Assembly (NCBI GenBank): GCA_013335275.1 | Contig: JAAXVX010000052.1 | Span: 1 to 6,577, forward strand | Reading direction: 5' to 3' | Length of the DNA stretch: 6,577 bases | Origin: Bacteroidales bacterium | Lineage (GTDB): Bacteria > Bacteroidota > Bacteroidia > Bacteroidales > UBA932 | Shown: positions 1 through 6,137 of the stretch, piece after piece | Numbering within the stretch: position 1 is the first letter of the stretch | Layout: each line of letters starts with the position of its first letter | The notes under the pieces: model-generated | Told to the model about the DNA's origin: nothing | The model's database searches: none | What the model saw: the letters and a program-made list of their open reading frames with translations, nothing else | Position numbers and translations under genes: made by a program

Positions 1-131
1 AAAATAAAAAACAAAACTTCTGCTGCATTAGGCCGACATACAAAGTGTTGCATTTGCTCCAAAGGGATTACCTCACTTCGTTCGGTGATCCCTTTGGGGG
101 GAGCTAAAATAAAAAACAAAACTTCTGCTGC
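1..131. repeat. 26-bp direct repeat, two copies 105 bp apart
   Basis: Positions 1-26 and 106-131 are identical over 26 bases: an A-rich run followed by ACTTCTGCTGC. The copies start 105 bp apart and diverge right after the shared TGCTGC. In the right-hand copy the end of the repeat forms the left arm of a 9-bp hairpin (123-145). In the left-hand copy that partner arm is missing. The first copy starts at the window edge, so the repeat may extend further left. It may be a duplicated terminator segment or part of a local tandem array. No function can be assigned from this alone. Confidence 0.85.
59..97. repeat. Strong hairpin without a T-tract
   Basis: Positions 59-72 pair with 84-97 over 14 bp, including one G-T pair (69/87), leaving an 11-base loop rich in TTCG. 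A run of G, not T, follows on the plus strand, and no T-run follows on the minus strand, so it does not look like a standard intrinsic terminator in either direction. It lies between the two copies of the 26-bp direct repeat. It could be the 3' structure of a transcript from the left, or part of a repeated intergenic element. Confidence 0.7.
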
Positions 132-145
132 TTAATGCAGCAGAA
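106..145 (-). terminator. Intrinsic terminator downstream of tRNA-Ser
   Basis: A perfect 9-bp stem (123-131 with 137-145) closes a 5-base loop. Read on the minus strand it is followed by a T-rich run (122 down to 106, with only one C and two other interruptions). This is the form of a rho-independent terminator, and it lies on the correct strand and side to end the tRNA-Ser transcript. It would be the second of two in tandem, after the long inverted repeat at 149-205. Confidence 0.6.
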
Positions 146-148
146 TAT

Positions 149-205
149 AAAAAAGCAGAAAAGCCAAAAATAAGCTAGCTTAATTTTTGACTTTTTTGCT
201 TTTTT
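149..205. terminator. Long inverted repeat, probable bidirectional terminator
   Basis: Arms 149-176 and 177-205 pair almost completely around a central AGCTAGCT. The exceptions are one mismatch (164/190), one bulged base (183) and one G-T pair (158/196). The arms are A-rich on the left and T-rich on the right, so the structure ends in a T-tract on either strand. On the minus strand it could terminate the tRNA-Ser transcript. On the plus strand it could stop transcription arriving from the left edge. The lack of a spacer between arms is also what a cruciform-forming palindrome looks like. Confidence 0.5.
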
Positions 206-207
206 TA

Positions 208-238
208 TCCCACTTCGTGGGAGTTTTGTTTTTTGTTT
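208..238 (+). terminator. Plus-strand intrinsic terminator facing the tRNA
   Basis: A 6-bp stem (208-213 with 217-222), closed by a TTC loop inside a CACTTCGTG sequence, is followed on the plus strand by a T-rich run, 223-238. On the minus strand the corresponding run is A, so it works as a terminator only for plus-strand transcription. It would stop a transcript entering from left of the window before it runs antisense through tRNA-Ser. Confidence 0.5.
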
Positions 239-239
239 G

Positions 240-324
240 CGGAGAGGGAGGGATTCGAACCCCCGGAACCTCGCAGTTCAACGGTTTTCAAGACCGCCGC
301 AATCGACCACTCTGCCACCTCTCC
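240..324 (-). tRNA. tRNA-Ser with anticodon UGA
   Basis: Read on the minus strand this folds as a class II tRNA. It has a 7-bp acceptor stem (GGAGAGG with CCTCTCC), a 3-bp D stem (GCA with TGC), and a 5-bp anticodon stem around loop CTTGAAA. A long variable arm has stem GAAC with GTTC, and a 5-bp T stem with one G-T pair closes loop TTCGAAT. The anticodon TGA (plus-strand 288-290) reads UCN serine codons, mainly UCA. The discriminator base is G (240). The next bases are CAAAC, so CCA is not encoded and must be added by the CCA-adding enzyme. The long variable arm is the main identity element for seryl-tRNA synthetase. It has its own promoter and faces away from the sigma-factor gene. Confidence 0.97.
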
Positions 325-340
325 TTTTGTGATTGGGCTG

Positions 341-370
341 CAAATATATGCATTTTTTCTAATGCTGCAA
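341..370 (-). promoter_or_regulatory. Promoter of tRNA-Ser
   Basis: On the minus strand, TTG (370-368) is followed after 19 bases by TATATTTG (348-341). This is an exact match to the Bacteroidota housekeeping promoter TTG-N19-21-TAnnTTTG. Initiation would fall near 334-336, giving a leader of about ten bases before the tRNA 5' end at 324. Confidence 0.8.
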
Positions 371-421
371 AAAATTTGGTCGGACGTAAGAGAATTTTGT
401 GTAAATTGTAATAGATATAGC

Positions 422-435
422 CTATCATCCGATAG
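422..435. promoter_or_regulatory. Short dyad upstream of the sigma-gene promoter
   Basis: CTATC and GATAG form 5-bp inverted arms around a 4-base spacer, ending 1 bp upstream of the -33 TTG of the sigma-gene promoter. The position would suit an activator or autoregulatory site. The arms are short enough to arise by chance. Confidence 0.2.
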
Positions 436-436
436 A

Positions 437-467
437 TTGCGATATGAAATATTTAATACTACTTTTG
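437..467 (+). promoter_or_regulatory. Promoter of the ECF sigma-factor gene
   Basis: TTG (437-439), a 20-base spacer and TACTTTTG (460-467) match the Bacteroidota housekeeping promoter. Initiation would fall near 472-474, leaving a leader of roughly 36-38 bases before the ATG at 510. The match suggests basal expression by the primary sigma factor, although the gene could also control itself through another element. Confidence 0.75.
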
Positions 468-509
468 GCATCATAATTGGAACACACATAAATACTAATA
501 CGAAACAAT

Positions 510-1001
510 ATGAAGTCTATAGTTTTTGAAAAGGAAATCCTGGAGCTTGAGGACAACCTTTCGAGATATGCATACAGCCTTACTTCTAACAGGGATGATG
601 CTAAAGACCTCGTTCAGGAAACATTCTACAAGGCTCTCAATAATCAGGATAAATTCAATCAGGATACAAATATTAAGGCATGGGCCTATACCATAATGAA
701 AAATACTTTCATTAATGACTACAGGAGACGGACAAAAAGGCAGACTCTGTTTAATGAGGATGTTCACGAATTTGTCATAAATAACCGCCCTGCCGATTTG
801 GGACCGGAACAGGAGTTTGGATTCCGCGAACTGACATCTATAGTTAACGATCTTGAACCTGAGTTCAGAATCCCGTTTCAGATGCACGATAATGGTTTTA
901 AATATCAGGAAATAGCCGAAGAGCTCGGGTTACACTTAGGCACCGTGAAAAGCCGTATTCACTTCTCACGCAAAAAACTGATGGAGAAAATCGAGAGGTA
1001 G
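510..1001 (+). CDS. ECF-family RNA polymerase sigma factor
   Basis: The 163-residue product is a two-domain sigma factor of the extracytoplasmic-function type, which would direct RNA polymerase to a specific set of promoters. Sigma region 2 spans about residues 14-80. It includes [14 protein letters not shown] (30-43), in the part that contacts the beta' subunit, and a segment around [14 protein letters not shown] (54-67) followed by basic YRRR, in the -10 recognition and melting region. Sigma region 4 spans about 107-160, with a helix-turn-helix [19 protein letters not shown] (132-150) for -35 recognition. The length is normal for the family. The ATG at 510 follows A-rich sequence with no Shine-Dalgarno site, as is usual in Bacteroidota, and lies just past a good promoter. 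No anti-sigma gene is adjacent: tRNA-Ser is on one side and the lspA operon converges on the other, so its control is not visible here. The fold is certain; the stimulus and regulon are unknown. Confidence 0.93.
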   Translation: MKSIVFEKEILELEDNLSRYAYSLTSNRDDAKDLVQETFYKALNNQDKFNQDTNIKAWAYTIMKNTFINDYRRRTKRQTLFNEDVHEFVINNRPADLGPEQEFGFRELTSIVNDLEPEFRIPFQMHDNGFKYQEIAEELGLHLGTVKSRIHFSRKKLMEKIER

Positions 1002-1035
1002 TAAACTTACATTTGAGATATATTCCTAAAATAAA

Positions 1036-1067
1036 ATAGGCTGATAAATTTTCATTTATCAGCCTAT
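1036..1067. terminator. Bidirectional terminator between sigma gene and lspA
   Basis: A perfect 14-bp stem (1036-1049 with 1054-1067) closes a 4-base loop, TTTC. It is flanked by ATAAAA on the left and by CTATTTT on the right, so a T-rich tail follows on both strands, stronger on the minus strand. It lies in the 83-bp gap between two converging genes and should end both transcripts. Confidence 0.85.
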
Positions 1068-1084
1068 CTATTTTGATAGTAAAT

Positions 1085-1696
1085 CTATCTCAAAAAGTAT
1101 TTCCGGTGGAAAATCAGCAGATATCCAACACCTATAGTAATGCATGAATCTGCAATATTAAATATCGGTCTGAAGAAAATGAAGTGTTCTCCTCCCCAGA
1201 AAGGAACCCAGTCCGGCAAAGTGGTATCAACAAGAGGAAAGTAGAGCATATCCACAACTTTTCCAAACAGGAAAGGGGCATATCCCCCTCCATCAGGAAA
1301 TATTGATGCTGCTGAGGTAAATGTGGATTCGTTAAATATCAGTCCGTAAAACATGCTGTCCACTATATTACCCATTGCTCCTACAAGAATGAGTGCCATT
1401 CCTGTGAGTATCCCACGGGAAGCATCCATTTTTATGAGTTTGACAATATAATAAATAATAAAGCCAATAAGAACCAGCCTCAGCGAACTTAGCGCAAACT
1501 TGCCAAAAGTCCCCCCGAGTTGCATGCCAAATGCCATTCCATTGTTTTCAATGAAATAGATCTGGAACCAGGAACCGAAAACAGGGATGCTTTCGCCAAG
1601 AGTCATATGGGTTTTAATCCACAATTTGACCGCCTGGTCTATAATCAACAGGAGCAGCACTATAATTGTAACCTGCTTGCCTTTAGATAAATGCAT
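1085..1696 (-). CDS. lspA: Lipoprotein signal peptidase (signal peptidase II)
   Basis: LspA is an inner-membrane aspartyl protease that cuts the signal peptide from diacylglyceryl-modified prolipoproteins. The 203-residue product shows the family blocks in order: D20 in LLIIDQAVKLWI, ENNGMAFG (50-57), GNIVD (109-113), and the two catalytic aspartates D149 (KVVDM) and D183 (FNIADS). Four hydrophobic segments lie near 8-25, 68-88, 96-112 and 182-196. It is longer than proteobacterial LspA, which is about 160-170 residues. The extra length lies between GNIVD and KVVDM and between D149 and FNIAD. The usual Arg after GNxxD is Ser114. I chose the ATG at 1696, 4 bp past the traR stop. The longer reading from 1741 adds 15 residues that overlap traR and do not resemble LspA. 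It is the last gene of the ileS operon; ileS-lspA linkage is common in bacteria. Confidence 0.95.
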   Translation of the reverse strand: MHLSKGKQVTIIVLLLLIIDQAVKLWIKTHMTLGESIPVFGSWFQIYFIENNGMAFGMQLGGTFGKFALSSLRLVLIGFIIYYIVKLIKMDASRGILTGMALILVGAMGNIVDSMFYGLIFNESTFTSAASIFPDGGGYAPFLFGKVVDMLYFPLVDTTLPDWVPFWGGEHFIFFRPIFNIADSCITIGVGYLLIFHRKYFLR

Positions 1697-1700
1697 CGAA

Positions 1701-2108
1701 TTAGTCTCTGCTATTTTTTGCCTCAACGCTGAGTGTTGCATGAGGTACTATTAGAAGACGCTCTTTTGGTATGAGTTTGCCTGTATCACGGCAAATTCCG
1801 TAGGATTTGTTCTCGATTCTCACAAGAGCTGCCTCAAGTGATCGAATGAATTTGTACTGTCTTTGAGCCAACTGTCCGGCCTCCTCCTTAGACAAAGCTG
1901 ATGCACCCTCTTCAAGAACCTTGAATGTAGGGGATGTGTCCTCGGTATCGTTACTGGAACTGTGTGTTACAGCAGACTTCAGTTGGTCGTATTCCGACTG
2001 TGCCGCTATCAGTTTCTGCTGAATCAGTTCTTTGAACATCTGCAGCTCTTCGTCACTGTAGCGAACTTTCTCTCTAACCTCTTCTGCCGGTTTCCCTTTC
2101 TTTGTCAT
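1701..2108 (-). CDS. TraR/DksA-family RNA polymerase-binding protein
   Basis: The 135-residue product belongs to the DksA/TraR family. Its members enter the secondary channel of RNA polymerase and alter initiation, often together with ppGpp. Two predicted helices (about 18-46 and 72-100) would form the coiled coil. The acidic loop between them contains D54-T-E-D57-T-S59, close to the DxxDxA tip motif of E. coli DksA. The C-terminal part, YGICRDTGKLIPKERL (103-118) then PHATLSVEA, is the globular 'zinc finger' region. It has only one cysteine (C106) of the four usual in the family, so zinc binding is unlikely. To my knowledge this degenerate form is common in Bacteroidota. It lies 59 bp downstream of the deaminase gene and 4 bp upstream of lspA. 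Family membership is secure; equivalence to E. coli DksA in ppGpp signalling is not shown. Confidence 0.92.
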   Translation of the reverse strand: MTKKGKPAEEVREKVRYSDEELQMFKELIQQKLIAAQSEYDQLKSAVTHSSSNDTEDTSPTFKVLEEGASALSKEEAGQLAQRQYKFIRSLEAALVRIENKSYGICRDTGKLIPKERLLIVPHATLSVEAKNSRD

Positions 2109-2131
2109 AGTCCGTTAATTTTTTTAGTATG

Positions 2132-2161
2132 TAAAGATAGTAATATTATAAATAAGTTAAT
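2132..2161 (-). promoter_or_regulatory. Weak internal promoter candidate for traR-lspA
   Basis: In the 59-bp gap upstream of traR, the minus strand reads TATCTTTA (2139-2132), one base off TAnnTTTG. No TTG lies 19-21 bases further upstream. Initiation would fall near 2126, about 18 bases before the traR start. The gap is larger than the other two in the operon, which makes an internal promoter plausible but not established. Confidence 0.3.
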
Positions 2162-2167
2162 CATTAT

Positions 2168-2644
2168 TTAATAAGGAACCTTCTTATCATTTCGCCTCCA
2201 TTCTTCAAAAGGTTCTGCTCCCTCATTTTCGAGAATCTGTTCAATTGGAATAGTTCTTTGCGAGATTGGCTTTAAGAATTCATCATAAATAAAAGCATCG
2301 CTAAAACCCGCTCCTGCAGCATCATTTCTGTCTGCAGCATAATATATTTTGCCTATGTGGGCCCAGTATGCTGCCGAAAGACACATAGGGCAGGGTTCGC
2401 AGGATGTGTAAAGTGTACATCCGGAGAGATCGAAAGTATTGAGTTTACGGCATGCCTGACGAATAGCATTCACCTCTGCATGTGCTGTGGGGTCGTTGTC
2501 CGGAGTAACACTGTTTGAAGCAGATGAAATGATCTCGCCATCTTTTACAATAAGTGCACCGAATGGGCCCCCCGCACCGGAGTTTGCATTCATTTTTGCG
2601 ATTATAACCGCCTCTCTCATAAATTTCTCTCTCATACCTGCCAT
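2168..2644 (-). CDS. guaD: Guanine deaminase-like nucleoside deaminase
   Basis: The 158-residue product is a zinc-dependent deaminase of the cytidine deaminase superfamily, closest by eye to the small guanine deaminase of Bacillus subtilis, which converts guanine to xanthine and ammonia. The zinc site is complete: H55-A-E57, with H55 as ligand and E57 as proton shuttle, and P-C85-P-M-C88. GGPFGALIVKDG (25-36), NDPTAHAEVNAIR (50-62), YTSCEPCPMC (79-88) and GFSDAFIY (113-120) match the B. subtilis protein, including D116. So does the C-terminal tail ending in tyrosine (KKVPY), which in that protein completes the active site of the partner subunit. Length matches too (156 residues there). It begins 3 bp after the ileS stop. 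ATG at 2635 (M4) fits the B. subtilis N-terminus slightly better and is an alternative start. A tRNA adenosine deaminase (TadA) role is less likely given the tail and GFSDAF motif. Substrate is inferred. Confidence 0.88.
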   Translation of the reverse strand: MAGMREKFMREAVIIAKMNANSGAGGPFGALIVKDGEIISSASNSVTPDNDPTAHAEVNAIRQACRKLNTFDLSGCTLYTSCEPCPMCLSAAYWAHIGKIYYAADRNDAAGAGFSDAFIYDEFLKPISQRTIPIEQILENEGAEPFEEWRRNDKKVPY

Positions 2645-2647
2645 ATT

Positions 2648-5600
2648 TTAAAGCACTTTTGTCACTTTAATCTTAAGTGTTCCCTCATCCCATTCTATAT
2701 CAAATCCACCTTCTATTGCAGAGTTTAAGTTAATTTCTGTTGCAAGTGTTTGATTGCATACATATTCGCTAAATTGTCTGAGCGAATCCACTACATCCTG
2801 CTGAGGCTCTATTTCCACAACAATTTTATCTGTAACATCAAAGCGGCTCTCTTTTCTGAGGTTCTGTATCCTGTTTACAATCTCACGCGCTGTCCCTTCC
2901 CGGCTAAGTTCGTCACTAACTGTTATATCGAGGGCAATTGTAAGTTTTCCATCCACAGCAACAAGCCATCCAGGCATATCTTCCGAAATGATTTCGTAGT
3001 CTTCTGCTGTAATTTCAATCTCTCCGGAAGCCAGAGTGAAGCGGTAAATATTACTATCCTCGATAGCAAATATCTCTTCCTGACCAAACCCGGCAAACGC
3101 AGCAGAAATTTCTTTCATCTGCTTGCCGTATTTCTTTCCGAGGGTTTTAAAATTAGGCTTTATTTTCTTAACAATAAGACCTTTTGTATCGTGTATATAT
3201 TCAACATCCTTAACATTCACTTCTCCAAGCACAAGATTTTTTATGAGCTCAAACTGATTCTTAAGATCATTGTCAAGCACCGGAATAAGTATTTTTGCAA
3301 GCGGCTGGCGGACTTTAATGTTTACTTTCCTGCGGAGAGCAAGTATCATGGACGAAGCTCTCTGGGCAAGCTCCATTCTCTCTTCAAGGTCTCTGTCGAT
3401 TACCTTCGCAGAATATTTTGGAATTATTACAAGATGCACAGAACTCTCTTTATGCCTTCCTGAGACTGCATTCAGGTCAAGGAAGATACGCTCCATGAAG
3501 AAAGGAGCAATTGGTGCTGCCAGGATTGCAACAGTTTCCAGCGCAGAGTAAAGTGTCTGATAGGCTGACAGTTTGTCACTATCCATCTCCCCTCCCCAAA
3601 AACGTTTTCTGTTAAGTCGTACATACCAGTTGCTGAGGTTGTCGTTTACAAAATCCTGAATTTTTCTTCCGGCAAGTGTAACGTCATAATTTTCATACGC
3701 TTCAGTTACATCCTTTATCAGTGTGTTCAAAAGAGATATAATCCAGCGGTCAATTTCCGGCCTGTTTTTCAGTTCAATTTCAGCTGCACTGTTGTCGAAG
3801 TTGTCCACATTTGCATATAGGGCAAAGAATGAATATGTGTTGTAGAGAGTTCCGAAAAACTTACGGCGCACCTCATCAACCCCGCCCATATCAAATTTTA
3901 TATTATCCCATGGCTGAGAGTTGGTGAGCATATACCACCTCAGGGCATCGGCACCGAATTCGTCCAGAGAGGAAAAAGGGTCAACCGCATTCCCAAGCCT
4001 TTTACTCATCTTATTGCCGTCTTTGTCCAGTACGAGCCCGTTTGAGACTACCGTTCTGAATGCAACCTTGTCGCTCACCATTGTTGAAATTGCATGGAGA
4101 GTAAAGAACCATCCGCGTGTCTGATCCACCCCTTCTGCAATAAAATCGGCTGTGCGGCCAAACTCTTCGCTGTTGACATTCTCAAGGCCTACCTGAGCAT
4201 AAGGCATCGCTCCCGAATCGAACCATACATCGATAAGGTCGCTTTCGCGTTTCATCTCTTTGCCTGTTGGCGATACAAGAATATATCCGTCTACATACGG
4301 ACGGTGCAAATCAATTTTTTCGTAATTTTCCTTTGAATAATCCCCGGGAACAAATCCTTTTTCTTTAAGCGGATTAATCTTCATGAACCCGGCTTTTACC
4401 GCCTTTTCGAGTTCTTCGAACAACTCTGCTGCAGACCCGATACACTTCTCTTCGTTGCCATCTTCACTTCTCCAGATTGGCAGTGGAGTTCCCCAGTAGC
4501 GGCTTCTTGAAAGATTCCAGTCCTGAAGGTTTTCAAGCCACTTCCCAAAACGGCCGGAACCGGTTGCCTCCGGTTTCCAGTTGATTGTCTTGTTAAGTTC
4601 AATCATTCTGTCCTGAACTGCAGTTGTTTTTATGAACCATGAGTCAAGCGGGTAGTAAAGGACAGGTTTGTCCGTCCGCCAGCAGTGCGGGTATGAGTGG
4701 ATGTGCTTCTCTATTTTAAAAGCCAGTCCCTGTTGTTTTAGCATAACACAGATGTCAACATCTACAGTCGGATCGTTTTCCGATAAAGAATTGTCATATG
4801 CATTCTTCACATATCTTCCCGCAAACTCCCTGTAAGATTCAGAAATGCGCTCTTCCACAAAAGACGGATCGAGGTCTTCAATTTTAAAGAATTTACCCGT
4901 CCTGTCCACAAGTGGCTGCTGAATTCCGCCTGAGTCTTTCACAAGAAGAGCAGGAACCTTGTTTGCCTTAGCAACTTTGTCGTCATCGGCTCCAAATGTA
5001 GGAGCAATGTGAACAATACCGGTACCATCGCTGGTTGTAACAAAATCGCCTGAAATGACTTTCAATGCGCCTGAATCCGGTTTTACCCATGGAATCAGTT
5101 GTTCATATTCAACCCCGCAAAGTTTCGAACCGGTTATTTGTTTGCCTATTGTACGGAAAGGAATTAATTTGTCTCCGCTCTTGTAATCCTCAATGGCAAT
5201 TTCTGCCGCCTTTGGATTAAAGTGCATATTGAGCAGTTCTTCGGCAACAATATATACCACCTTCTGGTGTGTATAAGGGTTGAATGAAAGCACCCGCTGA
5301 TATTTAATTTTTGGACCTACGCATAGGGCGGTATTTGAAGGCAGTGTCCATGGAGTAGTTGTCCAGGCAAGAAAGTACAGAGGAAGTTCTTCCCCGCATT
5401 CATTTACAGTATCTTCAAAAAGGCCTTTGGAAGCATTGTTGTTTATAACTTTAAACTGAGCTACGCAGGTTGTATCCTTAACATCGCGGTAACATCCGGG
5501 CTGGTTAAGCTCATGTGTGCTGAGCCCGGTTCCGGCTGCCGGCGAGAACGGCTGGATAGAGTAACCTTTATACAGAAGCCCTTTGCCGTAAATTATTTTA

Positions 5601-6100
5601 AGCAGGTACCAAAGGGATTCGATATACCGGTTATCATAAGTAATGTAAGGATTGTTCATGTCAACCCAGTATCCGATTCTTTCGGTGAGACTCTCCCACT
5701 CTTTTGTATATTTCATAACCTCTCTGCGGCATGCAGAGTTATATTCGTCAACCGATATGCTTTTTCCGATATCTTCCTTTGTTATCCCAAGCATTTTTTC
5801 CACCCCGAGTTCAACAGGAAGGCCATGAGTATCCCAACCTGCTTTTCGTTCGACCAGAAAACCCTGCTGAGTTTTATAGCGGCAAAAAACATCTTTTATT
5901 GCCCTTGCCATAACATGGTGAATGCCAGGCATACCATTTGCCGAAGGAGGCCCTTCGTGAAAAACAAACCTCTTTGCACCCTCGCGCTCCGTTATGCTCT
6001 TTTCAAAGCACTTCTCGCTTCTCCACTTATCAAGTATAGCATTGTTTATCTCTACTAAATTCAGGCTTTTGTACTCTGCAAATCTCATCTTTATACTCAT
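2648..6100 (-). CDS. ileS: Isoleucyl-tRNA synthetase, eukaryote-like type
   Basis: This cytosolic class I synthetase charges tRNA(Ile) and edits misactivated valine. The 1150-residue product has, in order, the first signature motif at G59-I60-H61-H62 (normally HIGH), GWDTHGLPVE (88-97), and a CP1 editing domain. That domain includes WTTTPWTLPSN (246-256) and GTGIVHIAPTFGADD (359-373), with D372 at the editing-site aspartate. DVWFDSG follows at 624-630, then the second signature KMSKR (697-701), the anticodon-binding helical domain from about 780, and a C-terminal region to 1150. Length, KMSKR (not KMSKS) and the absence of the C-terminal cysteine zinc site of E. coli IleRS point to the IleRS2 class, which tends to resist mupirocin. 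It heads the operon. The ATG at 6100 would have a leader of only about 5 bases from the mapped promoter; M5 (6088), starting MRFAEYKSLNL, is a plausible alternative. Confidence 0.98.
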   Translation of the reverse strand: MSIKMRFAEYKSLNLVEINNAILDKWRSEKCFEKSITEREGAKRFVFHEGPPSANGMPGIHHVMARAIKDVFCRYKTQQGFLVERKAGWDTHGLPVELGVEKMLGITKEDIGKSISVDEYNSACRREVMKYTKEWESLTERIGYWVDMNNPYITYDNRYIESLWYLLKIIYGKGLLYKGYSIQPFSPAAGTGLSTHELNQPGCYRDVKDTTCVAQFKVINNNASKGLFEDTVNECGEELPLYFLAWTTTPWTLPSNTALCVGPKIKYQRVLSFNPYTHQKVVYIVAEELLNMHFNPKAAEIAIEDYKSGDKLIPFRTIGKQITGSKLCGVEYEQLIPWVKPDSGALKVISGDFVTTSDGTGIVHIAPTFGADDDKVAKANKVPALLVKDSGGIQQPLVDRTGKFFKIEDLDPSFVEERISESYREFAGRYVKNAYDNSLSENDPTVDVDICVMLKQQGLAFKIEKHIHSYPHCWRTDKPVLYYPLDSWFIKTTAVQDRMIELNKTINWKPEATGSGRFGKWLENLQDWNLSRSRYWGTPLPIWRSEDGNEEKCIGSAAELFEELEKAVKAGFMKINPLKEKGFVPGDYSKENYEKIDLHRPYVDGYILVSPTGKEMKRESDLIDVWFDSGAMPYAQVGLENVNSEEFGRTADFIAEGVDQTRGWFFTLHAISTMVSDKVAFRTVVSNGLVLDKDGNKMSKRLGNAVDPFSSLDEFGADALRWYMLTNSQPWDNIKFDMGGVDEVRRKFFGTLYNTYSFFALYANVDNFDNSAAEIELKNRPEIDRWIISLLNTLIKDVTEAYENYDVTLAGRKIQDFVNDNLSNWYVRLNRKRFWGGEMDSDKLSAYQTLYSALETVAILAAPIAPFFMERIFLDLNAVSGRHKESSVHLVIIPKYSAKVIDRDLEERMELAQRASSMILALRRKVNIKVRQPLAKILIPVLDNDLKNQFELIKNLVLGEVNVKDVEYIHDTKGLIVKKIKPNFKTLGKKYGKQMKEISAAFAGFGQEEIFAIEDSNIYRFTLASGEIEITAEDYEIISEDMPGWLVAVDGKLTIALDITVSDELSREGTAREIVNRIQNLRKESRFDVTDKIVVEIEPQQDVVDSLRQFSEYVCNQTLATEINLNSAIEGGFDIEWDEGTLKIKVTKVL

Positions 6101-6107
6101 TTTGAAT

Positions 6108-6137
6108 TTGCAAAGATACGATTATTCACTACTTTTG
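6108..6137 (+). promoter_or_regulatory. Promoter of the cvpA gene
   Basis: TTG (6108-6110), a 19-base spacer and TACTTTTG (6130-6137) match the Bacteroidota housekeeping promoter. Initiation near 6142-6144 gives a leader of about 11-13 bases before the ATG at 6155. It overlaps the ileS promoter almost completely on the opposite strand. Confidence 0.7.

Noticed and set aside
1..135. Open frame on the plus strand from the left edge to a TAA at 133-135
   Set aside because: It is made of the direct repeat and the hairpin, so its peptide repeats itself (KIKNKTSAA twice). It resembles no protein I know and is probably intergenic.
240..324. tRNA-Ser as an integration (att) site for a mobile element
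   Set aside because: tRNA-Ser genes are common targets. No partial copy of the tRNA 3' end, integrase or phage-like gene is visible here, and the left side is too short to judge.
495..887. 130-codon minus-strand reading frame
   Set aside because: Antisense to the sigma-factor gene. The sigma factor has clear domains and a promoter, and this frame has neither.
2750..3463. 237-codon plus-strand reading frame
   Set aside because: It is antisense to ileS and lies wholly inside it. The translation has no recognisable domain, and ileS is unmistakable on the other strand.
5513..6058. 181-codon plus-strand reading frame
   Set aside because: Also antisense inside ileS, opposite the catalytic core; it has no family features.
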